Assembly: GCA_000687695.1 (NCBI GenBank)
Contig: JHWZ01000001.1
Span: forward strand, 62,001 to 126,000
Direction of reading: 5' to 3'
Source: Lachnospiraceae bacterium P6B14
Lineage (GTDB): Bacteria; Bacillota; Clostridia; Lachnospirales; Lachnospiraceae
DNA: 64,000 bases
The notes under the pieces were generated by a model. It was not told the DNA's origin. It searched no databases and worked only from the letters and a program-made list of their open reading frames with translations. The position numbers and the translations under genes were made by a program. Positions within the stretch are counted from its first letter, which is position 1, and each line of letters opens with the position of its first letter. Below, piece after piece: positions 44,587-53,370 of this stretch.

Positions 44587-46338
44587 TTACTTAATATCTG
44601 CCAATACCGTATTCAAATACTTACGGTCATAAAGCTTACTCATATCTTTTATTACGACATCCGGCTCCGCACCGCGATCTACATCATAGAAACCACCATT
44701 CTTAGTGAAGCTGAAGCGCGTCGGGCTTGAGATCGAAACGATTCCTCCACTGGCCGTTGATCCATACGATACCGAGCAGGATCCGCCACCGGTCGTGCGT
44801 CCGATAAGTGTTACCTTACCTGAATCCTTGAACATAGCCGGAACCATGTTTGCACAGGAGTAGCTGTATCCGGAAGTTAAGCAGTACAGATTCAGACCCT
44901 TACCTGCCAATGTATCCTTCTCATCAAAAGCACCATCGAGATTGACATCGGCCTTATAATTTACCATACTCTGGGCACCGGTAAACATATCCTTTATTGC
45001 CATCGAGCTTGTTCCGAGGAACGCCGCAAGAAGATAGTCTGCAGTGATAATCGCACCGCCTCCATTCAGAGAGAGATCTACGACAACATTTTTTATCTTG
45101 GAGTTATTGTTAATCTTATTTACCGCGTACTGTACCAGACGTATCGTGTCTCCTCCCAGTGTCATTAGGTCATCATCCGTAGGAAGCTTCATATGATCTG
45201 CCGTAGGATCAAAAGCAAACCCATCGAAGGTAATATATGCTGTATCTCCGACCTCTTCGTAGGGAAGTACTTCCGTCATTTTTTCTGCACGGTAGCCAAA
45301 CAATTCCGCCTTTACACCTTGTGCTCTCGTACGGTAAGCTCCTTGCGGTAAAGCATTAACAAGTGTTCTGAATTCTTCGAAATCCGTATTCCAGGATGGG
45401 CATGTAAAAGCACAATGCATATCATCAAAGTACAGGTTTACAGCCAAGCACAACGCATAATCTGTCCCCAAAGAATCCTGTTGCTTAATAAGTTTAGCGA
45501 GTCCTGTATCCGTGAAAAACTCATCAAAACTTTTTATATCATGGCTATCCTTCAGACCATACTGAGTATCATATAACAGGCAGAGTTCTCCGTAATTAAA
45601 TGCGGCATATGCCTTGCTGAAAGTCCTTTTCTTCGCACTGTTGTAGAGTTCCTTCATCTCACCAAGTGTACCATCATTTGTGATAAAAAGATAATCTCCG
45701 TTAAATGCTTGAAATGCACCTATTCTTGAAATAAACAAATCTGAGTATGTCTGCACCGGAATATAGAACTTTTTCTTGTCTTTCAGAAGCTTGATTCCGT
45801 ATTTATTCAGATTGATTACAATATTCTTTTTCCCATGTCGGTTGTAATTACTCTCTTCATCCGCCTGATACAGAGCTATAAGTGATCCCATACCGTTTTC
45901 AGCACCGACTAAGGACAGTCCTTCCTGTCGGAAGAAATCATTTAAGTCTTCAAAAGTAATTGTGTTCTTTTTGTAATCGAATACAACCTTGGTAGAACCA
46001 TATTTGGCAGACTTTCTCGTCCATGTAACCGTGGTTCCCTTGACCTTTGAACTGATGGAAAAACCGCTGGGATTACTTTCCTTTAGCGTGTTTTCCATTT
46101 CTTTTCGTCTCGAATCCAGTTCGAAGTACGGAATATCGCTGTTCCCATTGTAGTATACCGTGTCTTTCTCGGCATTAGCTAATGAAATCGTATACTTCGT
46201 TACCGCTTTCGCCTTCATGCTTACTGCAGCCTTGGTGGTCTTTGCCTGAGTATCCGCTGCCGGTAACAGCGCAATACTGAGTGCAAGGATCATCAATAGA
46301 GCCATACATCTGCTAAACATCGTTCTTCTTTTTTCCAT
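44587..46338 (-). CDS. Secreted S41 family protease
   Basis: The 583-residue protein is a paralogue of the next gene's product without the C-terminal Ig-like domain. It has a signal peptide (CMALLMILALSIALLPAADTQA), a beta-rich N-terminal part and an S41 domain at about 350-570 with VVDLSLNGGGAIITADYLLA, CLTSGYSYSCANMVPAMFKDSG (presumed nucleophile Ser) and GRTTGGGSCSV. It probably cleaves proteins outside the cell. GGAGG precedes the ATG, 63 bases after the C1 protease gene. Confidence 0.85.
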   Translation of the reverse strand: MEKRRTMFSRCMALLMILALSIALLPAADTQAKTTKAAVSMKAKAVTKYTISLANAEKDTVYYNGNSDIPYFELDSRRKEMENTLKESNPSGFSISSKVKGTTVTWTRKSAKYGSTKVVFDYKKNTITFEDLNDFFRQEGLSLVGAENGMGSLIALYQADEESNYNRHGKKNIVINLNKYGIKLLKDKKKFYIPVQTYSDLFISRIGAFQAFNGDYLFITNDGTLGEMKELYNSAKKRTFSKAYAAFNYGELCLLYDTQYGLKDSHDIKSFDEFFTDTGLAKLIKQQDSLGTDYALCLAVNLYFDDMHCAFTCPSWNTDFEEFRTLVNALPQGAYRTRAQGVKAELFGYRAEKMTEVLPYEEVGDTAYITFDGFAFDPTADHMKLPTDDDLMTLGGDTIRLVQYAVNKINNNSKIKNVVVDLSLNGGGAIITADYLLAAFLGTSSMAIKDMFTGAQSMVNYKADVNLDGAFDEKDTLAGKGLNLYCLTSGYSYSCANMVPAMFKDSGKVTLIGRTTGGGSCSVSYGSTASGGIVSISSPTRFSFTKNGGFYDVDRGAEPDVVIKDMSKLYDRKYLNTVLADIK

Positions 46339-46401
46339 AATTTGATTCCTCCTTTAGTGTAAAAATATGTTGAAAAATACATTAATAAGGAACTGATTTA
46401 T

Positions 46402-48702
46402 TTATAAAACGCTTATGGTAACAACCTTTGAAGTAGTCTTTTTGTAACCGGAGTTTTTAGCAACGGTAACAGTAAACTTATATTTACCCTTAGGTGCATT
46501 TTTCTTTACAACTACTTTAGTCCCCTTCAGATCAAAGTATTTGTTAAGTTTTTTTGATGATTTCTTTATGATCGAAATCTTTCCTTTACCCTTTCGTGAA
46601 ATCGTAAACGAATGCACCATTTTATTTTTTACCTTAAACGATGCAGCTTTAGACGTAATATTCTTCGTCTTTCCATCATGAGTTATCTTAATCGTATTCG
46701 ATGAAAGCGGAATGGAATATGCCTTTATGGAAGGATTGTCATATACAAAGTCTTTTTCCCTTGCCTTGGCTTCGGCATCAACTAAAGATATAAGGACGGT
46801 CCAGTCCTCCCATTCGCCACCATAACAGCCATAGCTTTCGCCCTTGTTAACAACGCCTTCCAATGTAGCTTTGCCATCATCAGCCTCCAGCACTCTGTCG
46901 GCTTTATTAAAGAGTATTTCGTACGAATACTTCGATGCAGTGCTGTCATCCGGAACCTTTTGAGTAACCACTACCGAGAACTTTTCTCCTTTTGCAAGTG
47001 GATGCTCATCTTTAAGTGCTATCCTATGATATCCGCCATAATCACACACTGATGTTCCGCTTTCCAAAAGTTGTCCATCCTTTGGATTTGCATAATTATC
47101 ATTAAGTTTATATATCTCGTAGTTTACTTCCGTGTTCGGAGTACCTGTCTGCGTTGAGAAATATGAAAGCTTCTGGTCGTGCTGTGCTGTAAATACATTT
47201 GCCATTGAAGATTCTTCCTCTATATTTACAGACTGAACCTTTTCACACGGGAGAAAATCATACTGGCTCACATAATACTGATTACTCTTTGGAGCATCCG
47301 CATCCTTATCAGTATAGAAATCAAATGATTCCGGCAACTGTATAGACTTGTCATAGTATGAAAGGTAGAAATATCCGCTGCCGTTTATTCCCCAGTCTTT
47401 GTAATTATGCTTTCCTTCAGTCTCATCATTAACGCTGCCCCAACTGTTCTTGCAGATGAATGCCCCGTTTTTTTGAGGATTCCTGTCATAGCCGTCTTTA
47501 TCTTTTCCGGTAAGGAAGTTTTCACTGCTGTAATTATCATCATACCCGACGATTGTCACTGCGTGGCTGGCCGGTACATCAGGCCTGTATGTATAATGTG
47601 CCCAGGTTTCCGTGTTTATAAAAGGATATTTACCGATTGTCTGTCCCGGACGTGACTGGTCTGATTTATAGCCAATGCTGACAGCCCTTCCTTTATAAAC
47701 CTCACTTTTGATCGCATTAATACCTGCTTCATCATAGTCGGTAAAAACTTCATTTTCATCATGCTTTGCAGGCGACGGAAGTACACGACTCTCCTGAAGT
47801 CCGGCAAAGTTCACATCCGTCCTATGTTCATGATCCACAGGGATTGTCCAATCATCCACTGCACAGTATGGTCCACCATCCCCGTTTCCTTTTTCCTCAT
47901 ATGTTTTTTTCAACTCAGCGAACCATGCCTGAAAACCTTCTTCTGTCTGAGGTTCTCTGCCTGATGCCATATACATGTTACGCATGTAGTCTTCTGCCTT
48001 TTCCCTTATTGTCTCATTGCAATATGTATCCCATTCGGTCCATTTGTTTTTCCCCCAGTATGCATACGGATACTCATTATCCTCGCCTTTAAACCTCATA
48101 TCCTCGGATTTCGGTCCGAAGCCTGATGAAAAAAGGTTTGAAACAAAGAAAAGTGCGCCACCTGTTCCATAAGCAGCATTGATATTCTCTTTTTCCAATT
48201 CGGAAAAATCTGCTCCCTCTCCTACCTGTGAGGCAGGAACATCGTCACACACATCTTCTTTGGTAATCCCATGGAATAAATACCATACAACAGCTTTTTC
48301 AGACAGATTAAGCTCTTTACCGTTATTTATTTCCTTATACTGCTCATTGGTGATCCCTTTTTCATAAAGCCAGCTTTCCTCGCAGGCACCGATCGCCGCA
48401 AAGCTCCAACATGAAGTAAACGGGTTCTGGAATTTCACCTGTGTCACATAGTTTTTCCCGTTTACATCCCTAAGGTCATACTCTGACGGAAGAGACTCTG
48501 CCTTCTTGTTTTGTTTTTTGATTTCTTTTTTGGATTTGAAAGAATATGTCCGCTCATTGTCATTAGAACTTACAGAGCTCAACTTCGGAGCATCCTTTGC
48601 AAAAGATACCTTTTCACTCTGCGTTGGCATAAATCCTGCTGTCATCATGACTGCAAGAGCCAATGCGGTGCCTCGTTTTAAGATTTTTTGTAGATTCTTC
48701 AT
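46402..48702 (-). CDS. Secreted C1 (papain-type) cysteine protease with Lys-rich C-terminal domain
   Basis: The 766-residue protein has a signal peptide (about 1-35), a propeptide and a papain-like domain: EYDLRDVNGKNYVTQVKFQN followed by PFTSCWSFAAIGACEESWLY (catalytic Cys in SCWSF), SHAVTIVGYDD (His) and FICKNSWGS (Asn). A lectin-like domain found in Firmicutes C1 proteases follows at about 480-640 (VFTAQHDQKLSYFSTQTG), then an Ig-like Lys-rich tail. The ATG at 48702 has GAGGAGG. It is the first gene of the operon, with a good promoter at 48791-48819. Confidence 0.9.
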   Translation of the reverse strand: MKNLQKILKRGTALALAVMMTAGFMPTQSEKVSFAKDAPKLSSVSSNDNERTYSFKSKKEIKKQNKKAESLPSEYDLRDVNGKNYVTQVKFQNPFTSCWSFAAIGACEESWLYEKGITNEQYKEINNGKELNLSEKAVVWYLFHGITKEDVCDDVPASQVGEGADFSELEKENINAAYGTGGALFFVSNLFSSGFGPKSEDMRFKGEDNEYPYAYWGKNKWTEWDTYCNETIREKAEDYMRNMYMASGREPQTEEGFQAWFAELKKTYEEKGNGDGGPYCAVDDWTIPVDHEHRTDVNFAGLQESRVLPSPAKHDENEVFTDYDEAGINAIKSEVYKGRAVSIGYKSDQSRPGQTIGKYPFINTETWAHYTYRPDVPASHAVTIVGYDDNYSSENFLTGKDKDGYDRNPQKNGAFICKNSWGSVNDETEGKHNYKDWGINGSGYFYLSYYDKSIQLPESFDFYTDKDADAPKSNQYYVSQYDFLPCEKVQSVNIEEESSMANVFTAQHDQKLSYFSTQTGTPNTEVNYEIYKLNDNYANPKDGQLLESGTSVCDYGGYHRIALKDEHPLAKGEKFSVVVTQKVPDDSTASKYSYEILFNKADRVLEADDGKATLEGVVNKGESYGCYGGEWEDWTVLISLVDAEAKAREKDFVYDNPSIKAYSIPLSSNTIKITHDGKTKNITSKAASFKVKNKMVHSFTISRKGKGKISIIKKSSKKLNKYFDLKGTKVVVKKNAPKGKYKFTVTVAKNSGYKKTTSKVVTISVL

Positions 48703-48790
48703 GATTATTTCCTCCTCGTTTAGCCCCAAATTGCCGTTTACATAGATCTTACCCCATCTATTATCCGCTTCGAGTGAGAGATACAAGCCT

Positions 48791-48819
48791 ATTTTACCAC
48801 TTTCGGCCGAAAAAGTCAA
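48791..48819 (-). promoter_or_regulatory. Promoter of the protease/exporter operon with palindromic spacer
   Basis: On the minus strand TTGACT (48819-48814) and TAAAAT (48796-48791) are 17 bases apart. The spacer holds the perfect 12-bp palindrome TTTCGGCCGAAA (48801-48812), a natural place for a repressor. The leader to the C1 protease start is about 80 bases. Confidence 0.7.
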
Positions 48820-48861
48820 TTAAAATGGGACAAAGCGATTATCGATTTGAACGTCTCGCAA

Positions 48862-48908
48862 AAAACTCGACTACGTCGAGTTTTCGAAAGAACGCAAAGC
48901 GTTCTTTC
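48862..48908. repeat. Two adjacent hairpins in the 48.7-49.0 kb gap
   Basis: AAAACTCGAC-TAC-GTCGAGTTTT (48862-48884) and GAAAGAACGC-AAA-GCGTTCTTTC (48886-48908) stand next to each other between the export operon promoter and the alcohol dehydrogenase terminator. Both stems are perfect 10-bp. Confidence 0.8.
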
Positions 48909-48943
48909 CCGGGTGGCGCGCTCATAGCAAACCTTGTCTTCTC

Positions 48944-48973
48944 TGAAAAAAAAAGAAGGCCCTTCGGACCTTC
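48944..48973 (-). terminator. Terminator of the redox operon
   Basis: On the minus strand GAAGGTCC and GGGCCTTC pair around GAA, followed by nine T residues, directly after the alcohol dehydrogenase stop. Confidence 0.92.
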
Positions 48974-48976
48974 ATT

Positions 48977-50143
48977 TTATAGACTTTCCTTTACGATCTC
49001 CACAACTTCATCCCTTGTAAGCGCCTTGTAGCCACCATCAAAAAGGAATGTAGCGTCTGCTATCCCATCAATCATATCCTCAGTAACACCCAGTTCCTTT
49101 GTACTGAGAACAACGCCGATCTCCTTCATCCAGCTTTCCATTGCGGCAAGTCCCGCTTCTGCCGCATCCCGTTCACTCATGTCTTCTGTACGGATATCCC
49201 ACACTTCCTTCGCAAAACGGACGAACTTATGAAGTCCGTAAGGCATGATGTGGCGATAGTAGGGAAGAGATACCGCGGACAGTGTCATTCCATGCGTGGC
49301 ATCGGTATATGCACCGATAGCCTGCCCGATCATATGAACCTCCCAGTCCGTGGATTTTCCCTTTGCAATCAGTGTGTTCAACGCCCAGGTCGCAGACCAC
49401 ATCAGGTTACTCCTGGCCTCATAATCTTCAGGATTCTTAACCGCAATACGTGATGCGTGTATAACTGATTTCATCAGTGCCTCAGCAAGATAGTCGCTGG
49501 TATTGTCATCGTTGCCAGAAAAATACTGCTCACAAATGTGATTGAAAATATCATAGATTCCGGCAACCATCTGGTACTTTGGTACAGAGTAGGTATATTT
49601 CGGATTCAAGATTGAAAACTTTGGCATCACATTATCACCGAATACATGTCCAATCTTCTTTTTCTGCTCATGATTCGTTATAACAGCACCGCCGTTCATT
49701 TCCGAACCGGTTCCCACCATTGTCAGTACACTTCCGACAGGGATTATCCGGTTATCCACATCCTCCATCCGCAGATAGTACTTATCCCACGGATCTTCCT
49801 CACACCATGCGGAAACAGAAACAGCTTTCGCATAATCAATCGTAGAGCCACCGCCTACCGCAAGGATCAGATCCACATCATTTTCCTTTGCGATCCTGCA
49901 GCCTTCATACAGCTTCTGCACGGTAGGATTGGACATGACGCCCGGATCTTCGAAAACCTCTTTTCCCGCATCCTTAAGGGCTTTTATTACTTCATCATAG
50001 ATTCCATTTTTCTTAATAGAACCGCCGCCATAGGTCAGCATGACCTTTTTTCCGTAATTCTTCAATTCCTCTCCCATAAAAGAGATTGCGTCATCTCCGA
50101 AATACAGTTTGGTCGGATTTGAATAGCTAAAATTTCCTAACAT
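48977..50143 (-). CDS. Iron-containing alcohol dehydrogenase (YqhD/butanol dehydrogenase type)
   Basis: The 388-residue enzyme opens with NFSYSNPTKLYFGDDAI and has the NAD(P) motif YGGGSIKKNGIYDE near 40 and ILAVGGGSTIDYAKAV near 95. Metal ligands are visible as D in GIYDIFNHICEQYF, and in HMIGQAIGAYTDATHGMTLS. Relatives of YqhD reduce aldehydes with NADPH, often to deal with reactive aldehydes. It is the last gene of a minus-strand operon with an FMN oxidoreductase and cyclophilin-like proteins, under a LysR regulator, which fits an aldehyde or electrophile stress role. GGAGG precedes the ATG. Confidence 0.92.
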   Translation of the reverse strand: MLGNFSYSNPTKLYFGDDAISFMGEELKNYGKKVMLTYGGGSIKKNGIYDEVIKALKDAGKEVFEDPGVMSNPTVQKLYEGCRIAKENDVDLILAVGGGSTIDYAKAVSVSAWCEEDPWDKYYLRMEDVDNRIIPVGSVLTMVGTGSEMNGGAVITNHEQKKKIGHVFGDNVMPKFSILNPKYTYSVPKYQMVAGIYDIFNHICEQYFSGNDDNTSDYLAEALMKSVIHASRIAVKNPEDYEARSNLMWSATWALNTLIAKGKSTDWEVHMIGQAIGAYTDATHGMTLSAVSLPYYRHIMPYGLHKFVRFAKEVWDIRTEDMSERDAAEAGLAAMESWMKEIGVVLSTKELGVTEDMIDGIADATFLFDGGYKALTRDEVVEIVKESL

Positions 50144-50181
50144 GTGAACTTCCTCCTTTTTGTTGAATACTTTTTCCCCTT

Positions 50182-51030
50182 CTACTCCACACTTATCGTT
50201 ATCGTCACATCCCCTTGACTAAGAAGCTCTGCCATTCCCTCATTATCCTGATCCGTAATATGTCCCAGCCTTGTATAGCTCCATGAATTGCTGCCGTAAA
50301 ATACCACGATCTGATTTCCTGAATAGAGGACGATATCTCCTGATGAGGTGGTTGTCTGCGAATCGTTTCTCAGAAGATTTGTTCCGAGCGATCCTACCTG
50401 TTCAAAACCTCCATACATGGACATCTGAATCTCAAGAGGCGAATCCTTGCACATATCCATTAAAGCACCGACCGACTCATTTTCTTCCCATGAAACATCT
50501 ACTTTTTTATCTCCGATTTTTATCATGAGTTTCTTATTAGCTTGCTGATTTGGATCCGTAGTTGGATTCGGATTTGATTGTTCTCTTATCCTCGTAAACT
50601 TCATCTTCACTTTCCCTTTACCCAAAGCCTTTTTAAGCCCCCTTGTATTGTTTATATGACCAACCTTCGTGTATTTATAACTCGTCTTATGAGACTTATA
50701 GAACACTACCAGACAATCTGAGCCATACAACATGATATCGCCTGCTTTAATCCTCTTTACTTTCTTTTTATTTGTCGGAAGTTCATATGATAAATACTTG
50801 TATTTTTCATTTCCGTTAAGCTCTGACATCTTGCAAGACAACGGGATTTTTTTCAACAAAGCCCTGGATGTCTTGTTGTTATATAATGTCGCCTTGAAGG
50901 TCTTTTTTCCTATCTCTATATTTATCTGCGTGCTATTATTCTTTGCCATACAAGGACCGGCAGGTATGCACCCTATCAATACTATTACTCCAATCAGCAA
51001 ACCTAATAGACTCTTACTTTGTTTTTTCAT
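50182..51030 (-). CDS. Secreted protein with two cyclophilin-like domains
   Basis: The 282-residue protein has a signal peptide (SLLGLLIGVIVLIGCIPAGP, with a possible lipobox LIGC). A degenerate cyclophilin-like domain lies at about 35-145 and a full one at about 170-282: VSWEENESVGALMDMCKDSP, MYGGFEQVGSLG, SGDIVLYSGNQIVVFYGSNSWSYTRLGHI. The second domain is almost identical, also in DNA, to that of the next gene upstream. Small cyclophilin-like proteins commonly neighbour flavin reductases in Firmicutes. Their activity is not settled. Confidence 0.82.
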   Translation of the reverse strand: MKKQSKSLLGLLIGVIVLIGCIPAGPCMAKNNSTQINIEIGKKTFKATLYNNKTSRALLKKIPLSCKMSELNGNEKYKYLSYELPTNKKKVKRIKAGDIMLYGSDCLVVFYKSHKTSYKYTKVGHINNTRGLKKALGKGKVKMKFTRIREQSNPNPTTDPNQQANKKLMIKIGDKKVDVSWEENESVGALMDMCKDSPLEIQMSMYGGFEQVGSLGTNLLRNDSQTTTSSGDIVLYSGNQIVVFYGSNSWSYTRLGHITDQDNEGMAELLSQGDVTITISVE

Positions 51031-51051
51031 TGCTAATTTACCTCATTTCTC

Positions 51052-51570
51052 TTAAAGACTCTTGCCGAATCTGTATAATTCTTTTCTCTTCTTTACAGAC
51101 TTGTTCTGTCTTCCGTTCGCAGTAAAGATACCTGCGTTTTCCACGCCCCAGTATTCCACAATGGACTGAAAATACTCCGTAATCGCTGCCCCATACACAA
51201 ACTTACTGCCCGAACTCATGATCAGTGCCACCTTTTTCACATTCTTAGGAATGTCGATGGCGTAGGTGCGGTGTATAGCAGCCTGAAGCTGTGCGGAAAG
51301 GGTGAAATAGTATATAGGTGACGCAAAAACGATCATATCCGAGGAAAGAATCGCCGGATAGATTTCCTGCATATCATCCTTTTGCGCACATATGCCCTTT
51401 TCTTTATTTCTGCAATATTCACAGGCCATACAGCCTCGAATGTTTTTATGGGCAACATTAACGCTCACTACCTCATGTCCTGCTTCCTTTGCCCCTTCAG
51501 TAAAGGCCTTTGCCATATCTGAAGTCGGACCATCAAGATGCGGGCTTCCGTTCAAAATCAATATTTTCAC
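51052..51570 (-). CDS. NAD(P)H-dependent FMN oxidoreductase (flavodoxin fold)
   Basis: The 172-residue protein begins MKILILNGSPHLDGPTSDMA with the FMN phosphate loop (NGSP). It carries GCMACEYCRNKEKGICAQKDDM, a cysteine motif common in Clostridia members that may hold an iron-sulfur cluster or disulfide, and VFASPIYYFTLSAQLQAAIHR around the flavin. It passes electrons from NAD(P)H to quinones or other acceptors. The start is GTG at 51570, overlapping the TGA of the lipoprotein gene by four bases (GTGA), with GGAGG eight bases upstream, so translation is coupled. Confidence 0.9.
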   Translation of the reverse strand: MKILILNGSPHLDGPTSDMAKAFTEGAKEAGHEVVSVNVAHKNIRGCMACEYCRNKEKGICAQKDDMQEIYPAILSSDMIVFASPIYYFTLSAQLQAAIHRTYAIDIPKNVKKVALIMSSGSKFVYGAAITEYFQSIVEYWGVENAGIFTANGRQNKSVKKRKELYRFGKSL

Positions 51571-52073
51571 TGCCTCGCCTCCATGCTTATCGTAACTGTC
51601 ACATCTCCGTTGCCAAGAAACTCTGCCATTCCCTCATTATCCTGATCCGTAATATGTCCCAGCCTTGTATAGCTCCATGAATTGCTTCCATAAAATACAA
51701 CGATTTGATTCCCTGAATACAGGACAATATCTCCCGCCTGTGTAGTGGTCTGAACATCGTCTCTCGGAATATCTGTTCCGAGAGATCCTACTTGTTCAAA
51801 ACCACCATACATGGACATCTGAATCTCAAGCGGTGAATCCTTGCATAAATTCACTAAAGCCTCAACGGATTTATTTTCTTCCCACGAAACATTCACGACA
51901 GTGCCGTTTATCCTCATTTGCAGCATTTTTTCTGTAGCCTCCTCTGTTTTCACTTCCGAATCACCGGCTTTCTCCCCGGTCTTGTCATTTCCAGATTCCA
52001 CATTCCCACAAGCACCAAGGAATAGTGCCATCAATGAAATCGTTATGAATGCCGTTGTTATTTTTTTCATCAT
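51567..52073 (-). CDS. Lipoprotein with one cyclophilin-like domain
   Basis: The 168-residue protein has a lipoprotein signal (LMALFLGACGN, lipobox LGAC), an acidic linker of about 30 residues and a cyclophilin-like domain (VSWEENKSVEALVNLCKDSP, MYGGFEQVGSLG, LYSGNQIVVFYGSNSWSY). It is anchored outside the membrane. The ATGATG start overlaps the stop of the small gene upstream, and GGAG precedes it. The DNA of its 3' part is nearly the same as that of the 50182-51030 gene. Confidence 0.85.
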   Translation of the reverse strand: MMKKITTAFITISLMALFLGACGNVESGNDKTGEKAGDSEVKTEEATEKMLQMRINGTVVNVSWEENKSVEALVNLCKDSPLEIQMSMYGGFEQVGSLGTDIPRDDVQTTTQAGDIVLYSGNQIVVFYGSNSWSYTRLGHITDQDNEGMAEFLGNGDVTVTISMEARQ

Positions 52074-52315
52074 AGTTTCTCCTGCTCACTCTGCTTTTTT
52101 GTCTGAAATACAAGATAATCAAGGCTATCCAGTGCTTTCTGATATCCATGTATTGTGCTAAGCAGTTCTTTTCTGTGTTTCTCAAGTATAAGCAACATTT
52201 CGCCTTCTAATCCTACATCTGCGAGGCTCATACATTCTTTGCTCATTTCATCCGGACACATTGCATCCTGCAGATTCTGAAGCAGGCATCCCTGTCTGTC
52301 ATTTGCTGCTGCCAT
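52070..52315 (-). CDS. Small protein of unknown function, first gene of the redox operon
   Basis: The 81-residue protein is largely helical (LADVGLEGEMLLILEKHRKELLSTI and following), with three cysteines near the N-terminus (CLLQNLQDAMC, C at EC) that could bind metal or respond to oxidation. A coiled coil is likely in the second half. I do not recognise the family. GAGG stands six bases before the ATG. The stop overlaps the next start, and the promoter lies at 52359-52387. Confidence 0.75.
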   Translation of the reverse strand: MAAANDRQGCLLQNLQDAMCPDEMSKECMSLADVGLEGEMLLILEKHRKELLSTIHGYQKALDSLDYLVFQTKKQSEQEKL

Positions 52316-52358
52316 TTTTCACCTCATATCTCCCTCTTGAAGTCTTTCTTTTATGAAC

Positions 52359-52387
52359 AGTATATATTACTTTCAAAGAAATGTCTA
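52359..52387 (-). promoter_or_regulatory. Promoter of the redox operon
   Basis: On the minus strand TAGACA (52387-52382) and TATACT (52364-52359) are 17 bases apart, each with one mismatch to consensus. Confidence 0.65.
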
Positions 52388-52410
52388 ATATCTATATTGC
52401 ATTTTTAGTT

Positions 52411-52425
52411 ATTCTGTATTAGAAT
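52411..52425. promoter_or_regulatory. Candidate LysR operator
   Basis: ATTCT-GTATT-AGAAT is a 15-bp dyad centred about 66 bases upstream of the predicted start of the redox transcript and about 25 bases before the LysR gene start. That is where LysR regulators usually bind to activate the divergent operon and repress themselves. Confidence 0.6.
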
Positions 52426-52444
52426 ATCTATGGAGGTGTTCATT

Positions 52445-53320
52445 ATGGAGATACGTGTTCTCAGATACTTTCTTGAAACAGCGAGAGAAGGCAATATGAC
52501 AAGAGCCGCCGAGCGTCTTTTTGTCTCCCAGCCCACTATGTCGAAGCAGTTAAAAGAACTGGAAAAAGAACTCGGCACCAAACTCTTTACCCGCTCTAAT
52601 TACAGTATCAACCTGACGGGAGCCGGGATGCTTCTCAGGGAACGTGCAGAGGATATCCTTTCTCTTGTTGATAAGACAGAAGCGGAATTTAAATCGTTGG
52701 AACAAATCAACAGCGGCGATATTTATGTTGGCGCGCCGGAATCAGAGGCTATGGGGCTTTTTGCGGACATCGTTTGCGATTTGCAGAGAAGATATCCAAG
52801 AATCCGCTGCAATATTTACAGCGGCAACATGCAGGATGTATGCGAAAAGCTTGACAAAGGACTGCTTGACTTTGCCATTGTGATGAACTTTGTGGATATA
52901 AATAAATACAACTATCTCCCCATGTCCACTGAGGACAGATGGGGAGTGATTATACGAAGTGATAATGCTCTTTCAAAAAAGAAGTCCTTTTCGATTTCCG
53001 ATTTAAGGGATATTCCGCTGATCTGTTCAAAACAGTGGGTAGATCACGAATTGCCTGACTGGTTCGGATACGACCTCAAGGACATAAACATAGTTGCCAC
53101 CTATAACCTTCCCTATAATGGTGCTGTTATGGCCAAAGCAGGCATAGGCTATGCGATAATGCTTGATAAGCTCGTTCACACAGGTGATGGAAGCGATATC
53201 ACATTTCGACCGTTAAAAGATGTTCCCAAAGCAAAAATGTATATCATCTGGAGGAAATATCAAACATTCACACCGGTGGCAGAACTTCTGATAAAAGAAC
53301 TGCATAAATCCTTCAAATAA
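52445..53320 (+). CDS. LysR family transcriptional regulator
   Basis: The 291-residue protein starts MEIRVLRYFLETAREGNMTR, with the helix-turn-helix AAERLFVSQPTMSKQLKELE at about 20-40. A type 2 periplasmic-binding-like effector domain follows (from about 90). The ATG at 52445 has GGAGGTG six bases upstream and gives the usual LysR length; an earlier ATG at 52430 is inside that ribosome site region. It is divergent from the redox operon, which it probably controls through the dyad at 52411-52425. The inducer is unknown. Confidence 0.93.
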   Translation: MEIRVLRYFLETAREGNMTRAAERLFVSQPTMSKQLKELEKELGTKLFTRSNYSINLTGAGMLLRERAEDILSLVDKTEAEFKSLEQINSGDIYVGAPESEAMGLFADIVCDLQRRYPRIRCNIYSGNMQDVCEKLDKGLLDFAIVMNFVDINKYNYLPMSTEDRWGVIIRSDNALSKKKSFSISDLRDIPLICSKQWVDHELPDWFGYDLKDINIVATYNLPYNGAVMAKAGIGYAIMLDKLVHTGDGSDITFRPLKDVPKAKMYIIWRKYQTFTPVAELLIKELHKSFK

Positions 53321-53370
53321 AAAGTAGCTTACTGCTATCTGTAAAAGAGTATAAAAGTTTTTCTGTAAAA

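Noticed and set aside
46402-48819. Longer C1 protease start at 48819
   Set aside because: The extra 39 residues would precede the signal peptide and cover the promoter; the ATG at 48702 has GAGGAGG.
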